From: Pseudomonas sp. MYb118
GTDB taxonomy: Bacteria > Pseudomonadota > Gammaproteobacteria > Pseudomonadales > Pseudomonadaceae
Reading direction: 5' to 3'
Length of the DNA stretch: 64,000 nucleotides
Assembly (NCBI RefSeq): GCF_040947875.1
Contig: NZ_JBFRXN010000004.1
Coordinates: 310,001 to 374,000 of the forward strand
This document shows positions 1 through 9,391 of the stretch, one piece after another; position 1 is the first letter of the stretch, and each line of letters begins with the position of its first letter. The notes beneath the pieces are model-generated. The model saw only the letters and a list, made by a program, of their open reading frames with translations, ran no database searches and was not told the origin of the DNA. The translations under genes and the position numbers were made by a program.

Positions 1-707
1 ACTTTCACCGCACGCCCAATGAACTGGATCGGCCCGGTGGGCTTGCCGATTGGCGAGCCGTTGCGGTTTTCCAGGGTCAACTCAAACAACTGGTTGGGTT
101 CCAGCGGCGGGAGTTTGTCCAGCGGCACCGACAGGATTTGCCCCGGTTTGACCAGGCCCAGGGACACCGGCCCTTGCCAGTCATCCGCCTTGGTCCAGAA
201 CTCCAGCGCCTTGTCCTCGGGCACCTGGGCGACGCCCAGTGGGATCAGCTGGATTTCCCGAGGGTTGCTGGCCTGGATCACCCAGCCCGGAGCCTTGTCC
301 TGGGGCGCCACCAGCACCACCAGATAAGTCGGCTTGACCGTGGTTTGTGTCAGCAGCAGGGCGCCAAGCACCAACGTTGCCGCAAGCCCCGCACCCGCGA
401 GCCCTCGCCATAGCGCCAGGCGATCCCACCAGGACCTCACCGGAGTTGGCGCCGTTTTGACGTTCGCCATATTGAGGCTGCGTTCGATGCGGTGCCACAA
501 ATGGGGCGAGGGTGTTTCAGGTTCGACAAGATCCGTCAGCCCCAGCAAGCGACGCTCCCAACTGTCGACCGCCGCGCGCAATCGGCTATCGTCGCGCAGG
601 CGCCGTTGCACCTCGGTGCGCCGCTCTGCCGAAAGCGTGCCCAGCACATACTCGCTGGCCAGCTCTTCGATGTCCTCCGGGGTTTCATCCACAGGTCGGG
701 TGGTCAT
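1..707 (-). CDS. Anti-sigma factor, RskA/anti-sigma-K type (3' end beyond window)
   Basis: The reading frame starts MTTRPVDETPEDIEELASEY, typical of the N-terminal anti-sigma domain of the RskA group that binds and holds an ECF sigma factor. A membrane helix and a C-terminal extracytoplasmic RskA domain follow; the last residues in the window read GSPIGKPTGPIQFIGRAVK, matching the usual end of that domain, so only a few residues are missing. The start ATG overlaps the stop of the sigma gene (ATGA), the classic translational coupling of a sigma/anti-sigma pair. Expected role: inner-membrane anchored inhibitor that releases the sigma factor on an envelope or oxidative signal. The signal is not deducible here. 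Confidence 0.85.
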   Translation of the reverse strand, partial: MTTRPVDETPEDIEELASEYVLGTLSAERRTEVQRRLRDDSRLRAAVDSWERRLLGLTDLVEPETPSPHLWHRIERSLNMANVKTAPTPVRSWWDRLALWRGLAGAGLAATLVLGALLLTQTTVKPTYLVVLVAPQDKAPGWVIQASNPREIQLIPLGVAQVPEDKALEFWTKADDWQGPVSLGLVKPGQILSVPLDKLPPLEPNQLFELTLENRNGSPIGKPTGPIQFIGRAVK

Positions 708-1231
708 CCCATGCACTCCCGCAAGGCCGTCAGGCTGCGTTTGATCCAGGCTTTGACGGTGCCCAGCGGCGTGCCGAGCTTGTGTGAAATCTGCGCGTGG
801 GAATAACCGTCGACGTAGGCGTGCAGGATGCAGGAGCGCCGGGCCGGTTCCAGTTGCTCCAGGCACAGATGAATGCGCGAGGAATGGACCTCGGCATCGA
901 ATGCGCCGGCCTCATTGTGCAGGTCGATATCGCCCTGGATTTCACGCTGGTTGTCACGGATGAAATTGAGCGCCAGATGTCGCGTCACGCTGAACATCCA
1001 GCCCCGTGCCGTCCCGCGCGCCGGGTCGAAACGCGCGGCGCCGGCCCAGATCTTGAGAAAGGCATCATGGACAATGTCCTCCGCCAGCGCGGTGTCGCCC
1101 ACCAGCCGCCGGGCCACACCGAGCAGTCGCGGGCTTTCCTGCACATACAAATCCCGCAGAGCCTGACGCTCACCCCGAGCACAGGCGGCGAGGCGGGCTT
1201 CATAGTCGAAAATGGGTTCGGGCAATGACAA
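704..1231 (-). CDS. ECF RNA polymerase sigma factor (SigK/RpoE-like)
   Basis: About 175 residues. Region 2 is seen in the stretch around RLVGDTALAEDIVHDAFLKI, with the RGWMFSVTRHLALNFIR core-binding/-10 part. Region 4 is at the C-terminus, where YSHAQISHKLGTPLGTVKAW is the -35 recognition helix-turn-helix. No ATG lies at the proper place; TTG codons at 1240, 1231 and 1225 are the only plausible starts, and 1231 is chosen because AGGCGG lies upstream. Extending further upstream would put the REPIN at 1283-1374 into the protein. It is coupled to the following anti-sigma gene by a 4-base overlap. The DUF3455 gene upstream on the same strand may be a co-regulated target. Confidence 0.85.
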   Translation of the reverse strand: MSLPEPIFDYEARLAACARGERQALRDLYVQESPRLLGVARRLVGDTALAEDIVHDAFLKIWAGAARFDPARGTARGWMFSVTRHLALNFIRDNQREIQGDIDLHNEAGAFDAEVHSSRIHLCLEQLEPARRSCILHAYVDGYSHAQISHKLGTPLGTVKAWIKRSLTALRECMG

Positions 1232-1282
1232 TGTGCTCAACCGCCTAAATGAATCCGGATGCCATGAATCTAGCAGAGGACC

Positions 1283-1374
1283 CTGTAGGAGCGAGCTTGC
1301 TCGCGATGGCGCCCGTACATTCAACACCTTCGGCGCCTGACACATTGCGATCGCGAGCAAGCTCGCTCCTACAG
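1283..1374. repeat. REPIN (two inverted REP arms)
   Basis: Left arm CTGTAGGAGCGAGCTTGCTC and right arm GAGCAAGCTCGCTCCTACAG face each other around a spacer of about 45 bases. Each arm is itself a hairpin. This is the dominant REP family of fluorescent pseudomonads; it sits between the DUF3455 and sigma genes. Confidence 0.9.
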
Positions 1375-1383
1375 AGTCTCGAC

Positions 1384-1902
1384 TCAGCTCGCTGACCAGA
1401 AAATGTAATCCGCCTGGTACTTCACCACTTCCTGCTTGCCCTTGTTGGCGGCCGTGCATTCGGTGCTGGGGGCGACGCCACCCTTGAGCGCCACGCGCTG
1501 GATGTAGCTGACACCGCTCATCGCGCCTTTGCCCTCGGCGGGGTTGGCCTTGACCAGTTGATAGGGCAGGTTGCCCGCGCTCGAAGGGGCAACCGCCAAT
1601 TGGGTGCCGGTGACTTTCGAGCCATCCTGCGCCTGCCAGGTGGCCGGCGGGCCGAAGTAGGTGCCGACCTGTTTGCCATTGCGATCATTGAGCACCGCCT
1701 TGGGTCCGACGAAAAACCACTCGGTGCCGCTGGCGTTGGCCTTGTCGCGGCATTCGTAGGTGATTTCACCCACGCCTGTGGTCTCCATGGCCACCTTGTG
1801 ACCCTCGGGCACCTTGATGCTGTCGGGTAAAGCGCTTTGGGCAAACGCCGCAGGCATCGTGGCGAACAAACCGGCCAGGCAGATCAGCTGTTTGGCATTC
1901 AT
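1384..1902 (-). CDS. Exported DUF3455 protein
   Basis: 172 residues with a cleavable signal peptide (MNAKQLICLAGLFATMPAAFAQ), so the product is periplasmic or secreted. The rest matches the DUF3455 pattern: an early VPEGHKVAMETTGVGEITYEC segment, a central FGPPATWQAQDGSKVTG segment, and a C-terminal VKYQADYIFWSAS. Two cysteines (in YECRDK and STECTA) could form a disulfide after export. No enzymatic function is known for the family. In pseudomonads DUF3455 genes often lie beside ECF sigma/anti-sigma genes, as here, so it may be a target of that sigma factor (inference). Start chosen at the ATG preceded by GGAGAG. Confidence 0.85.
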   Translation of the reverse strand: MNAKQLICLAGLFATMPAAFAQSALPDSIKVPEGHKVAMETTGVGEITYECRDKANASGTEWFFVGPKAVLNDRNGKQVGTYFGPPATWQAQDGSKVTGTQLAVAPSSAGNLPYQLVKANPAEGKGAMSGVSYIQRVALKGGVAPSTECTAANKGKQEVVKYQADYIFWSAS

Positions 1903-2059
1903 GAAATTCTCTCCGTTAATGAGTCTTTCGCTGCGCAGTCATCGGGGCTGCTACAGGTACTACCCGTCGGAAAGGGATTTGGATGCAGCCAGGCAAAAGA
2001 AATTTTCCGGCAGGCCCAAAGTCAGCTGCTACAAAGAGAGCATCGCAATGGAGGTGTTT

Positions 2060-2680
2060 ATGTACCAACTCTACGGACACAGGAACTCCGGCGCTGCTGC
2101 CATCGAGGCGGCGCTGGAGCTCTGTGAGGTGCCTTATCGCTTCATCGACGTCGAGCTCGCCATGGAGGCGGCCATCGCCCTGGAGAAACTCAACCCGCTC
2201 AAGCAGATCCCGACCCTGCAACTGCCCGATGGCAGCATTCTCACCGAGAGCGCGGCGATCCTGATTCATCTGGCTCTGGCCTTTCCCCAGTCGAGCCTGC
2301 TGCCCGCGCTGCCGGCCGAGCGCGACCAGGCCATCCGTGGCCTGGTGTACATCGTCAGCAATTGCTACCCGAACATCGGCATCATCGACTATCCCGAGCG
2401 CTGGCTGGTGGCCTCGGATCATCCCAGCCGGGAAAACCTCGTCGCCGGCGCGCGCCATCGGCTGCACTGGTGCTGGGAAGTGTTTGCCGATGAATTTTCC
2501 CGTGAGCTGTACCTGGGCGATGAAACGCCCGGGGCTCTGGATGTACTGGCAGCGGTGGTGACCCGCTGGGCCGGCACCCGCGAACATCTGCGCCATGCAC
2601 GGCCGGGTTTTTTCGCCTGGCTCGAACGCATCGACCGGCACCCGACACTGGCGCCGGTGTTTGCGCGGCATTGGAGTTGA
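2060..2680 (+). CDS. Glutathione S-transferase family protein
   Basis: 206 residues. The N-terminal thioredoxin-like half opens with MYQLYGHRNSGAAAIEAALE and contains the cis-proline segment LKQIPTLQLPDGSILTES, whose ES pair contacts the gamma-glutamyl part of glutathione. The all-helical C-terminal half carries the usual substrate pocket. The position of the usual catalytic Ser/Tyr/Cys is taken by S10 (HRNSGAA), suggesting a serine-type or binding-only enzyme. The start at 2060 is preferred over 2048 because GGAGGTG lies 4-10 bases upstream. It is monocistronic, followed directly by a REPIN. Substrate unknown; cytoplasmic detoxification is the family role. Confidence 0.85.
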   Translation: MYQLYGHRNSGAAAIEAALELCEVPYRFIDVELAMEAAIALEKLNPLKQIPTLQLPDGSILTESAAILIHLALAFPQSSLLPALPAERDQAIRGLVYIVSNCYPNIGIIDYPERWLVASDHPSRENLVAGARHRLHWCWEVFADEFSRELYLGDETPGALDVLAAVVTRWAGTREHLRHARPGFFAWLERIDRHPTLAPVFARHWS

Positions 2681-2690
2681 AGCAGGTCCC

Positions 2691-2781
2691 CTGTAGGAGC
2701 GAGCTTGCTCGCGATGGCGGTGTGTCAGCCAAACATTTTCCCACTGAAACACCGCTATCGCGAGCAAGCTCGCTCCTACAG
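2691..2781. repeat. REPIN
   Basis: Paired inverted REP arms (CTGTAGGAGCGAGCTTGCTC ... reverse complement) between the convergent glutathione transferase and CBS genes. Same family as at 1283. Confidence 0.9.
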
Positions 2782-2796
2782 GGGGCGGAAGGGGGA

Positions 2797-3237
2797 TCAC
2801 TCCCCGCGAATGTACTGCTCCAACTGCCGGATCAGGTCCGCCTGTTCGGCAATCGCTTCCTTGACCAGGTCGCCGATCGACAGCAGGCCGATCAGCTTGC
2901 CGTTTTCCACCACCGGCAGGTGACGCAGGCGTTTGTCGGACATGATGCCAAGGCAGGTGTCCACCGTCTGTCTGGTGTCCACGGTGATCACCGGCGAAAC
3001 CATGATGTCGCGCACTGGCGTGCCCACCGACGAGCGGCCGTGCAGCACCAGTTTGCGTGCATAGTCGCGCTCGCTGATGATGCCCAGCACCTGTTCGTCT
3101 TCCACCACCAGCAGGGCACCGACGTTCTTCTCGGCCATCTTCATCAGGGCTTCGAGCACCATGTGATCCGGTTTGATCTGGTGCACTTCCTGGTTTTTCT
3201 GATCTTTCAACTTGAGCAGTTGGGCGACGGTTTTCAT
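2797..3237 (-). CDS. Tandem CBS-domain protein
   Basis: 146 residues consisting almost entirely of two CBS domains: the first around VGALLVVEDEQVLGIISERD (residues about 40-60), the second around LRHLPVVENGKLIGLLSIGD (about 105-125). Such stand-alone CBS pairs (Bateman modules) bind adenine nucleotides such as ATP, AMP or NADH and act as energy or redox sensors; no catalytic domain is attached. Soluble, cytoplasmic. Start at the ATG at 3237. It is transcribed away from polB; the 150-base gap between them holds both promoters, but no LexA-type box (CTGT-N8-ACAG) was seen there. Confidence 0.85.
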   Translation of the reverse strand: MKTVAQLLKLKDQKNQEVHQIKPDHMVLEALMKMAEKNVGALLVVEDEQVLGIISERDYARKLVLHGRSSVGTPVRDIMVSPVITVDTRQTVDTCLGIMSDKRLRHLPVVENGKLIGLLSIGDLVKEAIAEQADLIRQLEQYIRGE

Positions 3238-3390
3238 GATGGCTTTCCAGGGGGTTGGCGTTGTTCCTGAAGAATCGTAGACCCTGAGGTCGAGAGCAAG
3301 ACGCAAAGCGGCAGATAACACGCAAAAAACGTCATCCGGCGGCTTTTTTTCGTAGAATTGCCCACAGAAATCAAATCTGAGGTTGCAGTG

Positions 3391-5751
3391 GTGGATCTAC
3401 AGCGGGGCTTCGTCCTGACCCGGCATTGGCGCGACACCCCGGGCGGTACGCAAGTCGAGTTCTGGCTGGCCACCGACAATGGCCCACGGCGCATCCGCCT
3501 GCCGCATCAGCCGTCGGTGGCGTTCATTGCCGCCGAGCAGCGCGAACAGGCGCAGCAGGTGCTGCAAGACGAAAAGAACGTCGAGCTCAAGCCCCTGGCC
3601 CTGCGCGATTTCGACCATCGCCCGGTGCTCGGCCTGTATTGCCAGCAGCACGCCCAGTTGATGCGCCTGGAGACCGCCCTGCGCCGGGCGGGCGTGGAGA
3701 TGTTCGAAGGCGACGTGCGCCCGCCGGAACGTTACATGATGGAACGTTTCATCACCGCGCCGGTGGTCTTCGGCGGCACTCCCGATGCCGATGGCCTGCT
3801 GCTCGACGCGCAGATGAAACCCGACCCCGACTACCGCCCGAACCTGCGCCTGGTGTCCCTGGACATCGAAACCACGGCCCAGGGCGAACTCTATTCCATC
3901 GCCCTGGAAGGCTGCGGCGAGCGCCGGGTGTACATGCTCGGCCCGGCCAATGGCGACGCCAGCGCGGTGGATTTCCAGCTCGAATACTGCGATTCCCGTG
4001 CGGCGCTGTTGAAAAGGCTCAACGAATGGTTCGCCCGCCACGACCCGGACGCGATCATCGGCTGGAACGTCGTGCAGTTCGACCTGCGGGTGCTGCACGA
4101 ACACGCCCGGCGCCTGGCGGTGCCGTTGAAGCTGGGGCGCGGCGGCGAGGAAATGCAGTGGCGCGAGCACGGCAGCCGCAACCATTACTTCGCCTCGGCG
4201 GCCGGACGGCTGATCATTGATGGCATCGAATCCCTGCGCTCGGCGACCTGGAGCTTCCCCTCGTTCAGCCTGGAAAACGTCGCGCAGACCCTGCTCGGCG
4301 AAGGCAAGGCGATCAGCACGCCGTACCAGCGCATGGACGAAATCAACCGCATGTTCGCCGAAGACAAACCGGCGCTGGCCACCTACAACCTCAAGGACTG
4401 CGAGCTGGTCACGCGGATTTTCGCCAAGACCCAGTTGCTGCCGTTCCTGCTGGAGCGGGCCAGTGTCACCGGGCTGCCGGCCGATCGCAGCGGCGGCTCG
4501 GTGGCGGCGTTCACCCACCTGTACATGCCGCTGATGCATCGCCAGGGCTTCGTCGCCCCGAACCTGGGCAACAAGCCGGCGCAGGCCAGCCCCGGCGGCT
4601 TCGTCATGGACTCGCAGCCGGGGCTGTACGAGTCGGTGCTGGTGCTCGACTACAAGAGCCTCTATCCGTCGATCATCCGCACCTTCCTGATCGACCCGGT
4701 GGGGCTGATCGAAGGCTTGCGTCACCCTGGGGATGCCGAATCGGTGCCGGGTTTTCGCGGTGCGCGGTTTTCGCGCACCCGGCATTGCCTGCCGTCCATC
4801 GTCGCGCGGGTCGCCGAGGGTCGGGAAACCGCCAAGCGCGAACACAACGCGCCGCTGTCCCAGGCCTTGAAGATCATCATGAACGCCTTCTACGGCGTGC
4901 TCGGCTCCAGCGGCTGCCGCTTCTTCGATACGCGCCTGGCGTCGTCGATCACCCTGCGTGGCCACGAGATCATGTTGCGCACCCGACAGCTGATCGAAGC
5001 CCAGGGCCACACGGTGATCTACGGCGACACCGACTCGACCTTCGTCTGGCTGCGCCGCGCCCACGGCCAGCAGGAAGCGGCGCAGATCGGCCATGCCCTG
5101 GTGGACCACGTCAACCAATGGTGGCGTGACCATGTGCAACAGGAGTACGGGCTGCACAGCGCCCTGGAATTGCAGTTCGAGACCCACTACAAGCGTTTCC
5201 TGATGCCGACCATCCGCGGCGCCGAGGAGGGCAGCAAGAAACGTTACGCGGGGTTGGTGACCCGCGCCGACGGCAGCGACGAGATGGTCTACAAGGGCCT
5301 GGAAACCGTGCGCACCGACTGGTCGCTGCTGGCGCGGCAGTTCCAGCAGGAGCTGTACTCGCTGATCTTTCACCGCAAGCCCTACCAGGACTATGTGCGC
5401 GAATACGTGCGCAAGACCCTGGCGGGGGAGTTCGATGATCGGCTGGTCTATCGCAAGCGCCTGCGCCGCACCCTCGATGACTACGAGCGCAATGTGCCGC
5501 CGCATGTGCGCGCGGCCCGCATCGCCGACGACTACAACGACCAGCAGGGCCGGCCACGGCAGTACCAGAACGGCGGCTGGATCAGCTACGTGATCAGCGT
5601 CGCCGGGCCCGAACCGCTGGAGATCCGCAGCGCGCCGATCGACTACGACCATTACGTCACGCGCCAGCTGCAACCGGTGGCCGACGCGATCCTGCCGTTC
5701 GTCGATGACGACTTCTCAACCCTGATTGGGGGGCAGATGGGCCTGTTTTGA
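3391..5751 (+). CDS. polB: DNA polymerase II (family B)
   Basis: About 786 residues, the usual length for PolB. The 3'-5' exonuclease is marked by [19 protein letters not shown] (Exo I, Asp and Glu ligands). The polymerase motifs are [13 protein letters not shown] (motif A), [14 protein letters not shown] (motif B) and [11 protein letters not shown] (motif C, catalytic YGDTDS). It restarts stalled forks and takes part in translesion synthesis after damage. The start is probably a GTG: 3391 (or 3388) follows GAGG by 5-8 bases and gives the expected VDLQRGF start; an upstream TTG at 3358 is less likely. The E. coli gene is SOS-controlled, but no LexA box is visible here. The last 36 bases overlap the convergent DUF1810 gene. 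Confidence 0.93.
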   Translation: MDLQRGFVLTRHWRDTPGGTQVEFWLATDNGPRRIRLPHQPSVAFIAAEQREQAQQVLQDEKNVELKPLALRDFDHRPVLGLYCQQHAQLMRLETALRRAGVEMFEGDVRPPERYMMERFITAPVVFGGTPDADGLLLDAQMKPDPDYRPNLRLVSLDIETTAQGELYSIALEGCGERRVYMLGPANGDASAVDFQLEYCDSRAALLKRLNEWFARHDPDAIIGWNVVQFDLRVLHEHARRLAVPLKLGRGGEEMQWREHGSRNHYFASAAGRLIIDGIESLRSATWSFPSFSLENVAQTLLGEGKAISTPYQRMDEINRMFAEDKPALATYNLKDCELVTRIFAKTQLLPFLLERASVTGLPADRSGGSVAAFTHLYMPLMHRQGFVAPNLGNKPAQASPGGFVMDSQPGLYESVLVLDYKSLYPSIIRTFLIDPVGLIEGLRHPGDAESVPGFRGARFSRTRHCLPSIVARVAEGRETAKREHNAPLSQALKIIMNAFYGVLGSSGCRFFDTRLASSITLRGHEIMLRTRQLIEAQGHTVIYGDTDSTFVWLRRAHGQQEAAQIGHALVDHVNQWWRDHVQQEYGLHSALELQFETHYKRFLMPTIRGAEEGSKKRYAGLVTRADGSDEMVYKGLETVRTDWSLLARQFQQELYSLIFHRKPYQDYVREYVRKTLAGEFDDRLVYRKRLRRTLDDYERNVPPHVRAARIADDYNDQQGRPRQYQNGGWISYVISVAGPEPLEIRSAPIDYDHYVTRQLQPVADAILPFVDDDFSTLIGGQMGLF

Positions 5752-6186
5752 GTCCAGCAGGGTCAGCGTCCATTCGTCCGGGATGCCGTGGAAGTAACGC
5801 TCCAGCGCCTGATGGTAGGGGCTGCCCTGGGCGGCGAACTGGGCGAACAGGGTCATCGACGAATGGAATTTCAGGTGGTCCGGGTGGCCGAAAATCTCGG
5901 CCACCGAGCGTTGTTCGATGGCCAGCACCAACTGCGTGCAGGTATGTAACCGCGGGCCCAGCACCGCATGGTCGAGGTAGGCCCGGGCCTCGTCACCTGA
6001 GCGAATCGCAAAGCGTCGGGACATTTCGCTGCCGCCCAGGCCCGAGAGCTGTGGAAAGACGAACCACATCCAGTGACTGCGCTTGAGCCCCGCGCCCAGT
6101 TCGTTCTGGACGCGCTCGATGACCGGGTTCTGCGCCAGGACAAAGCGCTGCAGGTTGAACGCGTCCAACTGATCGGTGCTTCTCAT
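5716..6186 (-). CDS. DUF1810 family protein
   Basis: 156 residues. The family hallmarks are the early [11 protein letters not shown] helix, the [16 protein letters not shown] block (tryptophan-rich, residues about 36-52), then an [17 protein letters not shown] segment and the [17 protein letters not shown] block. Predicted soluble, about 17 kDa, function unknown. The stop codon lies inside the 3' end of polB on the other strand (36-base convergent overlap), so both reading frames are constrained there. Only 29 bases separate it from the aldo/keto reductase gene upstream on the same strand, so a two-gene transcript is likely. Confidence 0.85.
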   Translation of the reverse strand: MRSTDQLDAFNLQRFVLAQNPVIERVQNELGAGLKRSHWMWFVFPQLSGLGGSEMSRRFAIRSGDEARAYLDHAVLGPRLHTCTQLVLAIEQRSVAEIFGHPDHLKFHSSMTLFAQFAAQGSPYHQALERYFHGIPDEWTLTLLDSKQAHLPPNQG

Positions 6187-6215
6187 CAGAAGCCCTCTGA
6201 CAGAACCGCGCTGGC

Positions 6216-7037
6216 TTAGACCATGGCCAGTCGCTGTTTGCGGTGTGGCGCGCGAAACGCTTGGTCCAGCGCCTCCAGATCCCCCGTCTCCAGTTGCAGT
6301 TGCGCAGCTTGCGCGTTGAGGTCCACGTGTTCAGGCCGAACCGCCTTGGGGATGGCAATTACACCATCCTGTCGCACAATCCACGCCAGCGCTACCTGCG
6401 CCGGGGTCACGGAGTGACGAGCGGCGATCTGTTTGAGCGTCGGGTGGGCCAGCAGTTGTCCGCCCTGGCCGATCGGACAGTACGCCATCAACGGCTGGTG
6501 ATGTTGCTGGCACCACGGCAGCAAGTCGAATTCGATGCCGCGTTCCTCCAGGTTGTACAGCACCTGGTTGGTGGCGCAGGCGGGGGCGGCGAGTTCCTGC
6601 ATATCGTCCACGTCGAAATTGGACACGCCCCAGCGGCCGATCTTGCCCGCGTCGCGCAGGCGTTCGAAGGCTTCGACGGTTTCTTCCAGCGGGTACTGGC
6701 CGCGCCAGTGCAGCAGGTACAGGTCGATGTAGTCGCTGTTCAAGCGGCGCAGGCTGCGCTCGCAGGCCTGGGGGATTCCTTTTTTACTGGCGTTGTGCGG
6801 GTAGACCTTGCTGACCAGGAACACCTGGTCGCGCTGGCCGGCAATCGCTTCGCCGACGACTTTCTCGGCACCGCCTTCGCCATACATTTCGGCGGTGTCG
6901 ATCAGGGTCATGCCCTGTTCGATGCCCCGGCGCAGTGCGGCGACCTCTTCAGCGTGACGCGATGGATCTTCACCCATGCGCCAGGTGCCTTGACCGATGA
7001 CGGGGACCTGGACGCCTGCCAGTTCGAGAAACCGCAT
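6216..7037 (-). CDS. Aldo/keto reductase
   Basis: 273 residues of the AKR (beta/alpha)8 fold. The NADPH-dependent catalytic tetrad is visible: Asp and Tyr in LIDTAEMYGEGGAEKVVGEA, Lys in VFLVSKVYP, His in YLLHWRGQ. The cofactor-phosphate region is near the C-terminus (IPKAVRPEHVDLNAQ). Start at 7037 because GGAGGTG precedes that ATG by 3 bases; a GTG at 7043 overlaps the Shine-Dalgarno. It reduces aldehydes or ketones; the exact substrate cannot be told (closest in appearance to the bacterial YeaE/2,5-diketo-gluconate-reductase-like set). Likely co-transcribed with the DUF1810 gene downstream. Confidence 0.88.
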   Translation of the reverse strand: MRFLELAGVQVPVIGQGTWRMGEDPSRHAEEVAALRRGIEQGMTLIDTAEMYGEGGAEKVVGEAIAGQRDQVFLVSKVYPHNASKKGIPQACERSLRRLNSDYIDLYLLHWRGQYPLEETVEAFERLRDAGKIGRWGVSNFDVDDMQELAAPACATNQVLYNLEERGIEFDLLPWCQQHHQPLMAYCPIGQGGQLLAHPTLKQIAARHSVTPAQVALAWIVRQDGVIAIPKAVRPEHVDLNAQAAQLQLETGDLEALDQAFRAPHRKQRLAMV

Positions 7038-7139
7038 GAACACCTCCGTTGACCAATCGACATTGCAGTTGGCAGCAGAATAGCCCAGCGGTTCCCTTCA
7101 CCTGTAGCCGCTGGCGCGCCAGTAGCTACAGGGCGGCGG

Positions 7140-8288
7140 TTATTGGGTGGAGAATTTCAACACCGTGCTCTGGGTGTAGGTCTTGCCGGGGTCCAGGCGG
7201 GTGGAGGGGAAGTTCGGCTGGTTGGGCGCATCCGGGTAGTGCTGGGTTTCCAGGGTGAACGCGCTCCAGTGTGCGTAGGTCTTGCCCGCCTTGCCCTTGA
7301 CCGAGCCGTCGAGGAAGTTGCTGGTATAGAACTGCACGCCCGGCTCGCTGGTGTAGAGCTGCAACTGGCGCCCGGACTGCGGGTCGCTGACCTGGGCGGC
7401 GAGTTTGCCGACGTCGCCACGGGTGTCCAGAACCCAGTTGAAATCGAAACCGCCTTGCTTGGGTTCGGCGAACTTCAGTTGCGGGTGATCGGCCTTGATG
7501 TGTTGGCCAATGGCTGTGGGCTGGGTGAAGTCCATCGGCGTGCCGGCCACCGGTGCCAGTTCGCCGGTGGGGATCAGCTTTTCATTGACCGGGGTGTAGT
7601 GGCTGGCGTGCAAGGTCGCCTGTTGTTGCAACACGTCGCCATTGCCTGCGCCGGCCAGGTTGAAATAGCTGTGGTTGGTCAGGTTGAGCACCGTGGGTTT
7701 ATCGGTGGAGGCCTTGTAGTCGATGCGCAGTTCGTTGCGATCGTTGAGGCTGTAGGTGACCTCGGTTTTCAGGGTCCCGGGGAAACCCATTTCGCCGTCC
7801 GCCGACACGTACGTGAGCGTCACGCCCACGGCGTCCTTGCTCTTGATCGGCTTGGCTTTCCACACGTGCTTGTCGAAACCCTGCGGACCGCCATGCAGGG
7901 AATTGGAGCCGTCGTTCTGCGGCACCTGGTAGCGTTTGCCGTCGAGTTCGAAGGCGCCGTTGGCCAGGCGATTGCCGAAGCGGCCGATGGTCGCGCCGAA
8001 GTAGGCCTTGCCGTTCTGGTAGCCCTGCACGTCGTCGAAACCGAGCACCACGTCGGCGAACTTGCCGTGCTTGTCCGGCACTTCAAGCGCTTGCAGGGTC
8101 GCCCCGTAGGTGATGACGCTGGCCTGCATGCCATGGCTGTTGCGCAGGACGTATTGCTCGACGGGCGTGCCGTCGCTGGTTTTGCCGAAGCTTTTCATGT
8201 CGCTGGACAGGCCGGTGGCGTGGGCGGGGAGGGTGGCGATCATCATGGACAGTCCAAGTAGGCACAGCGGATAGCGGGCTTGAAGCAT
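7140..8288 (-). CDS. Periplasmic aldose 1-epimerase (galactose mutarotase)
   Basis: 382 residues with a signal peptide (MLQARYPLCLLGLSMMIATLPAHA), so unlike cytoplasmic GalM it should work in the periplasm. Family motifs: VITYGATLQALEVPDKHG near the N-terminus, YFGATIGRFGNRLANG, NSLHGGPQGFDKHVW (catalytic His), LTNHSYFNLAG (second His), and the catalytic Glu region EPGVQFYTSNF. It interconverts alpha and beta anomers of hexoses before uptake. GGAAGG lies upstream of the ATG at 8288. It stands alone; no sugar transporter gene is adjacent, so its sugar is unknown. Confidence 0.9.
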   Translation of the reverse strand: MLQARYPLCLLGLSMMIATLPAHATGLSSDMKSFGKTSDGTPVEQYVLRNSHGMQASVITYGATLQALEVPDKHGKFADVVLGFDDVQGYQNGKAYFGATIGRFGNRLANGAFELDGKRYQVPQNDGSNSLHGGPQGFDKHVWKAKPIKSKDAVGVTLTYVSADGEMGFPGTLKTEVTYSLNDRNELRIDYKASTDKPTVLNLTNHSYFNLAGAGNGDVLQQQATLHASHYTPVNEKLIPTGELAPVAGTPMDFTQPTAIGQHIKADHPQLKFAEPKQGGFDFNWVLDTRGDVGKLAAQVSDPQSGRQLQLYTSEPGVQFYTSNFLDGSVKGKAGKTYAHWSAFTLETQHYPDAPNQPNFPSTRLDPGKTYTQSTVLKFSTQ

Positions 8289-8504
8289 GGTCAACCTTCC
8301 TTTTTGTTGTTCTTGGATAAGTAGTCATACTAGTTTTCGAATTTCAAATCACGCGTAGGGGGTTATAGCTGCTTCCTCGCTATTTGCACTAATAAAGTAT
8401 GACTATTGTCTTTTTCTGTGAGGCGGTGAACCGGCGAAACTGCACTTTTTCGAAATTCCCGGCTCTATCCTTGGCCAGCCTGCGGCGATCCCCACCGCCG
8501 GCCC

Positions 8505-9272
8505 ATGCCAAGTCCAAGCCCCATGGCCCAAGTTTCACCTTCACGCGTTGTGCCCATCCGCCGCCATTGCCTGCTGCTGGTCGTGCTGTCGATGCTGTTG
8601 ACCAGCGGATGCAGCCATCAGGACGGCAAAGACCTCATCAGCCAGTTTCGCGAGGGCAGGCCCCAGGAGTTCCTGCAGACCAGCGTCGACCGCATGGCCA
8701 CCCTGGCGATGCGCGATAACCTCGAAAGCCTCTACCTGCTGATGGGCAAGCTGTACCTGCGCAACCCCCAGGAGTTGAAGAAATCCGGTTTCCTCGATGC
8801 GCGCACGGCAGTCAAACAGGTGCGCCTGGCCATCGAACAGCAACAGCCGTTGCCCGCCCTGGGCGGTCGCAAGGACCTGGCGGCGCTGAGTTATGCCATG
8901 AGCCCGGAGTTTCTCGGCGACCGGGTCGGTGCGTTCATCTATGCCATCGGCAGCATGCTGGTGACCGCCCACGGCAACCGGCTGGAGTTCTACATGACCG
9001 ATGCGATCAACCCGACTTTCGTCAACAACGCCGCGCGCAACATCGAAAAAGCCACCTGGATCCTTAGCCAGCGCCAGACCCCCGAAGGCCTGCCGATGCT
9101 GTTTTCCAACGAGATCTCGGAAGAGGGCAGCAACCTGAGCTTCGCCACCGAATTCGGCAAGATCGTCGCGCGCCTGGACCTGCTGACCCAGATGCTCGAC
9201 GAGCGCTACCGCAGGATCGGCCTGAACTACGCACAGAGCCTGTTGTTCCTCAATTTCTTGCCGGTGCAGTGA
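8505..9272 (+). CDS. Conserved putative lipoprotein of unknown function
   Basis: About 255 residues. A type II signal is clear: a hydrophobic stretch followed by lipobox LLTSGC, with Cys as the future lipidated residue. The mature part is predicted helical and polar, with no motif I recognise. The residues after the Cys (SHQDGKD) do not contain an Asp at +2, so outer-membrane sorting would be expected. The start is uncertain: ATGs at 8505 and 8523 are both possible, and neither has a strong ribosome site. A REPIN follows. No functional link to neighbours is evident. Confidence 0.7.
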   Translation: MPSPSPMAQVSPSRVVPIRRHCLLLVVLSMLLTSGCSHQDGKDLISQFREGRPQEFLQTSVDRMATLAMRDNLESLYLLMGKLYLRNPQELKKSGFLDARTAVKQVRLAIEQQQPLPALGGRKDLAALSYAMSPEFLGDRVGAFIYAIGSMLVTAHGNRLEFYMTDAINPTFVNNAARNIEKATWILSQRQTPEGLPMLFSNEISEEGSNLSFATEFGKIVARLDLLTQMLDERYRRIGLNYAQSLLFLNFLPVQ

Positions 9273-9300
9273 TTACAGGACCCCCACCAAACACCCACCC

Positions 9301-9391
9301 CTGTGGGAGCGAGCCTGCTCGCGATTTCGGTGTGCCAGTCAAAGTAGATGCGACGGGTACACCCTTATCGCGAGCAGGCTCGCTCCCACAG
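9301..9391. repeat. REPIN
   Basis: Inverted pair of GTGGGAGCGAGCCTGCTCGC arms separated by about 45 bases, between the lipoprotein gene and the TauE/SafE gene. Nothing else is evident in the 230-base gap apart from the A/T-rich stretch just before 9480 that may hold the exporter promoter. Confidence 0.9.

Noticed and set aside
1232..1459. N-terminal extension of the sigma factor to position 1459
   Set aside because: It would translate the REPIN; the sigma region begins later, so a TTG start near 1231 is preferred.
3238..3390. LexA box upstream of polB
   Set aside because: No CTGT-N8-ACAG-like sequence was found, although polB is SOS-regulated in E. coli.
3397..5673. Very long open frame opposite polB (758 codons)
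   Set aside because: A mirror of the codon bias in high-G+C coding DNA; no ribosome site or recognisable family; polB motifs are unambiguous on the other strand.
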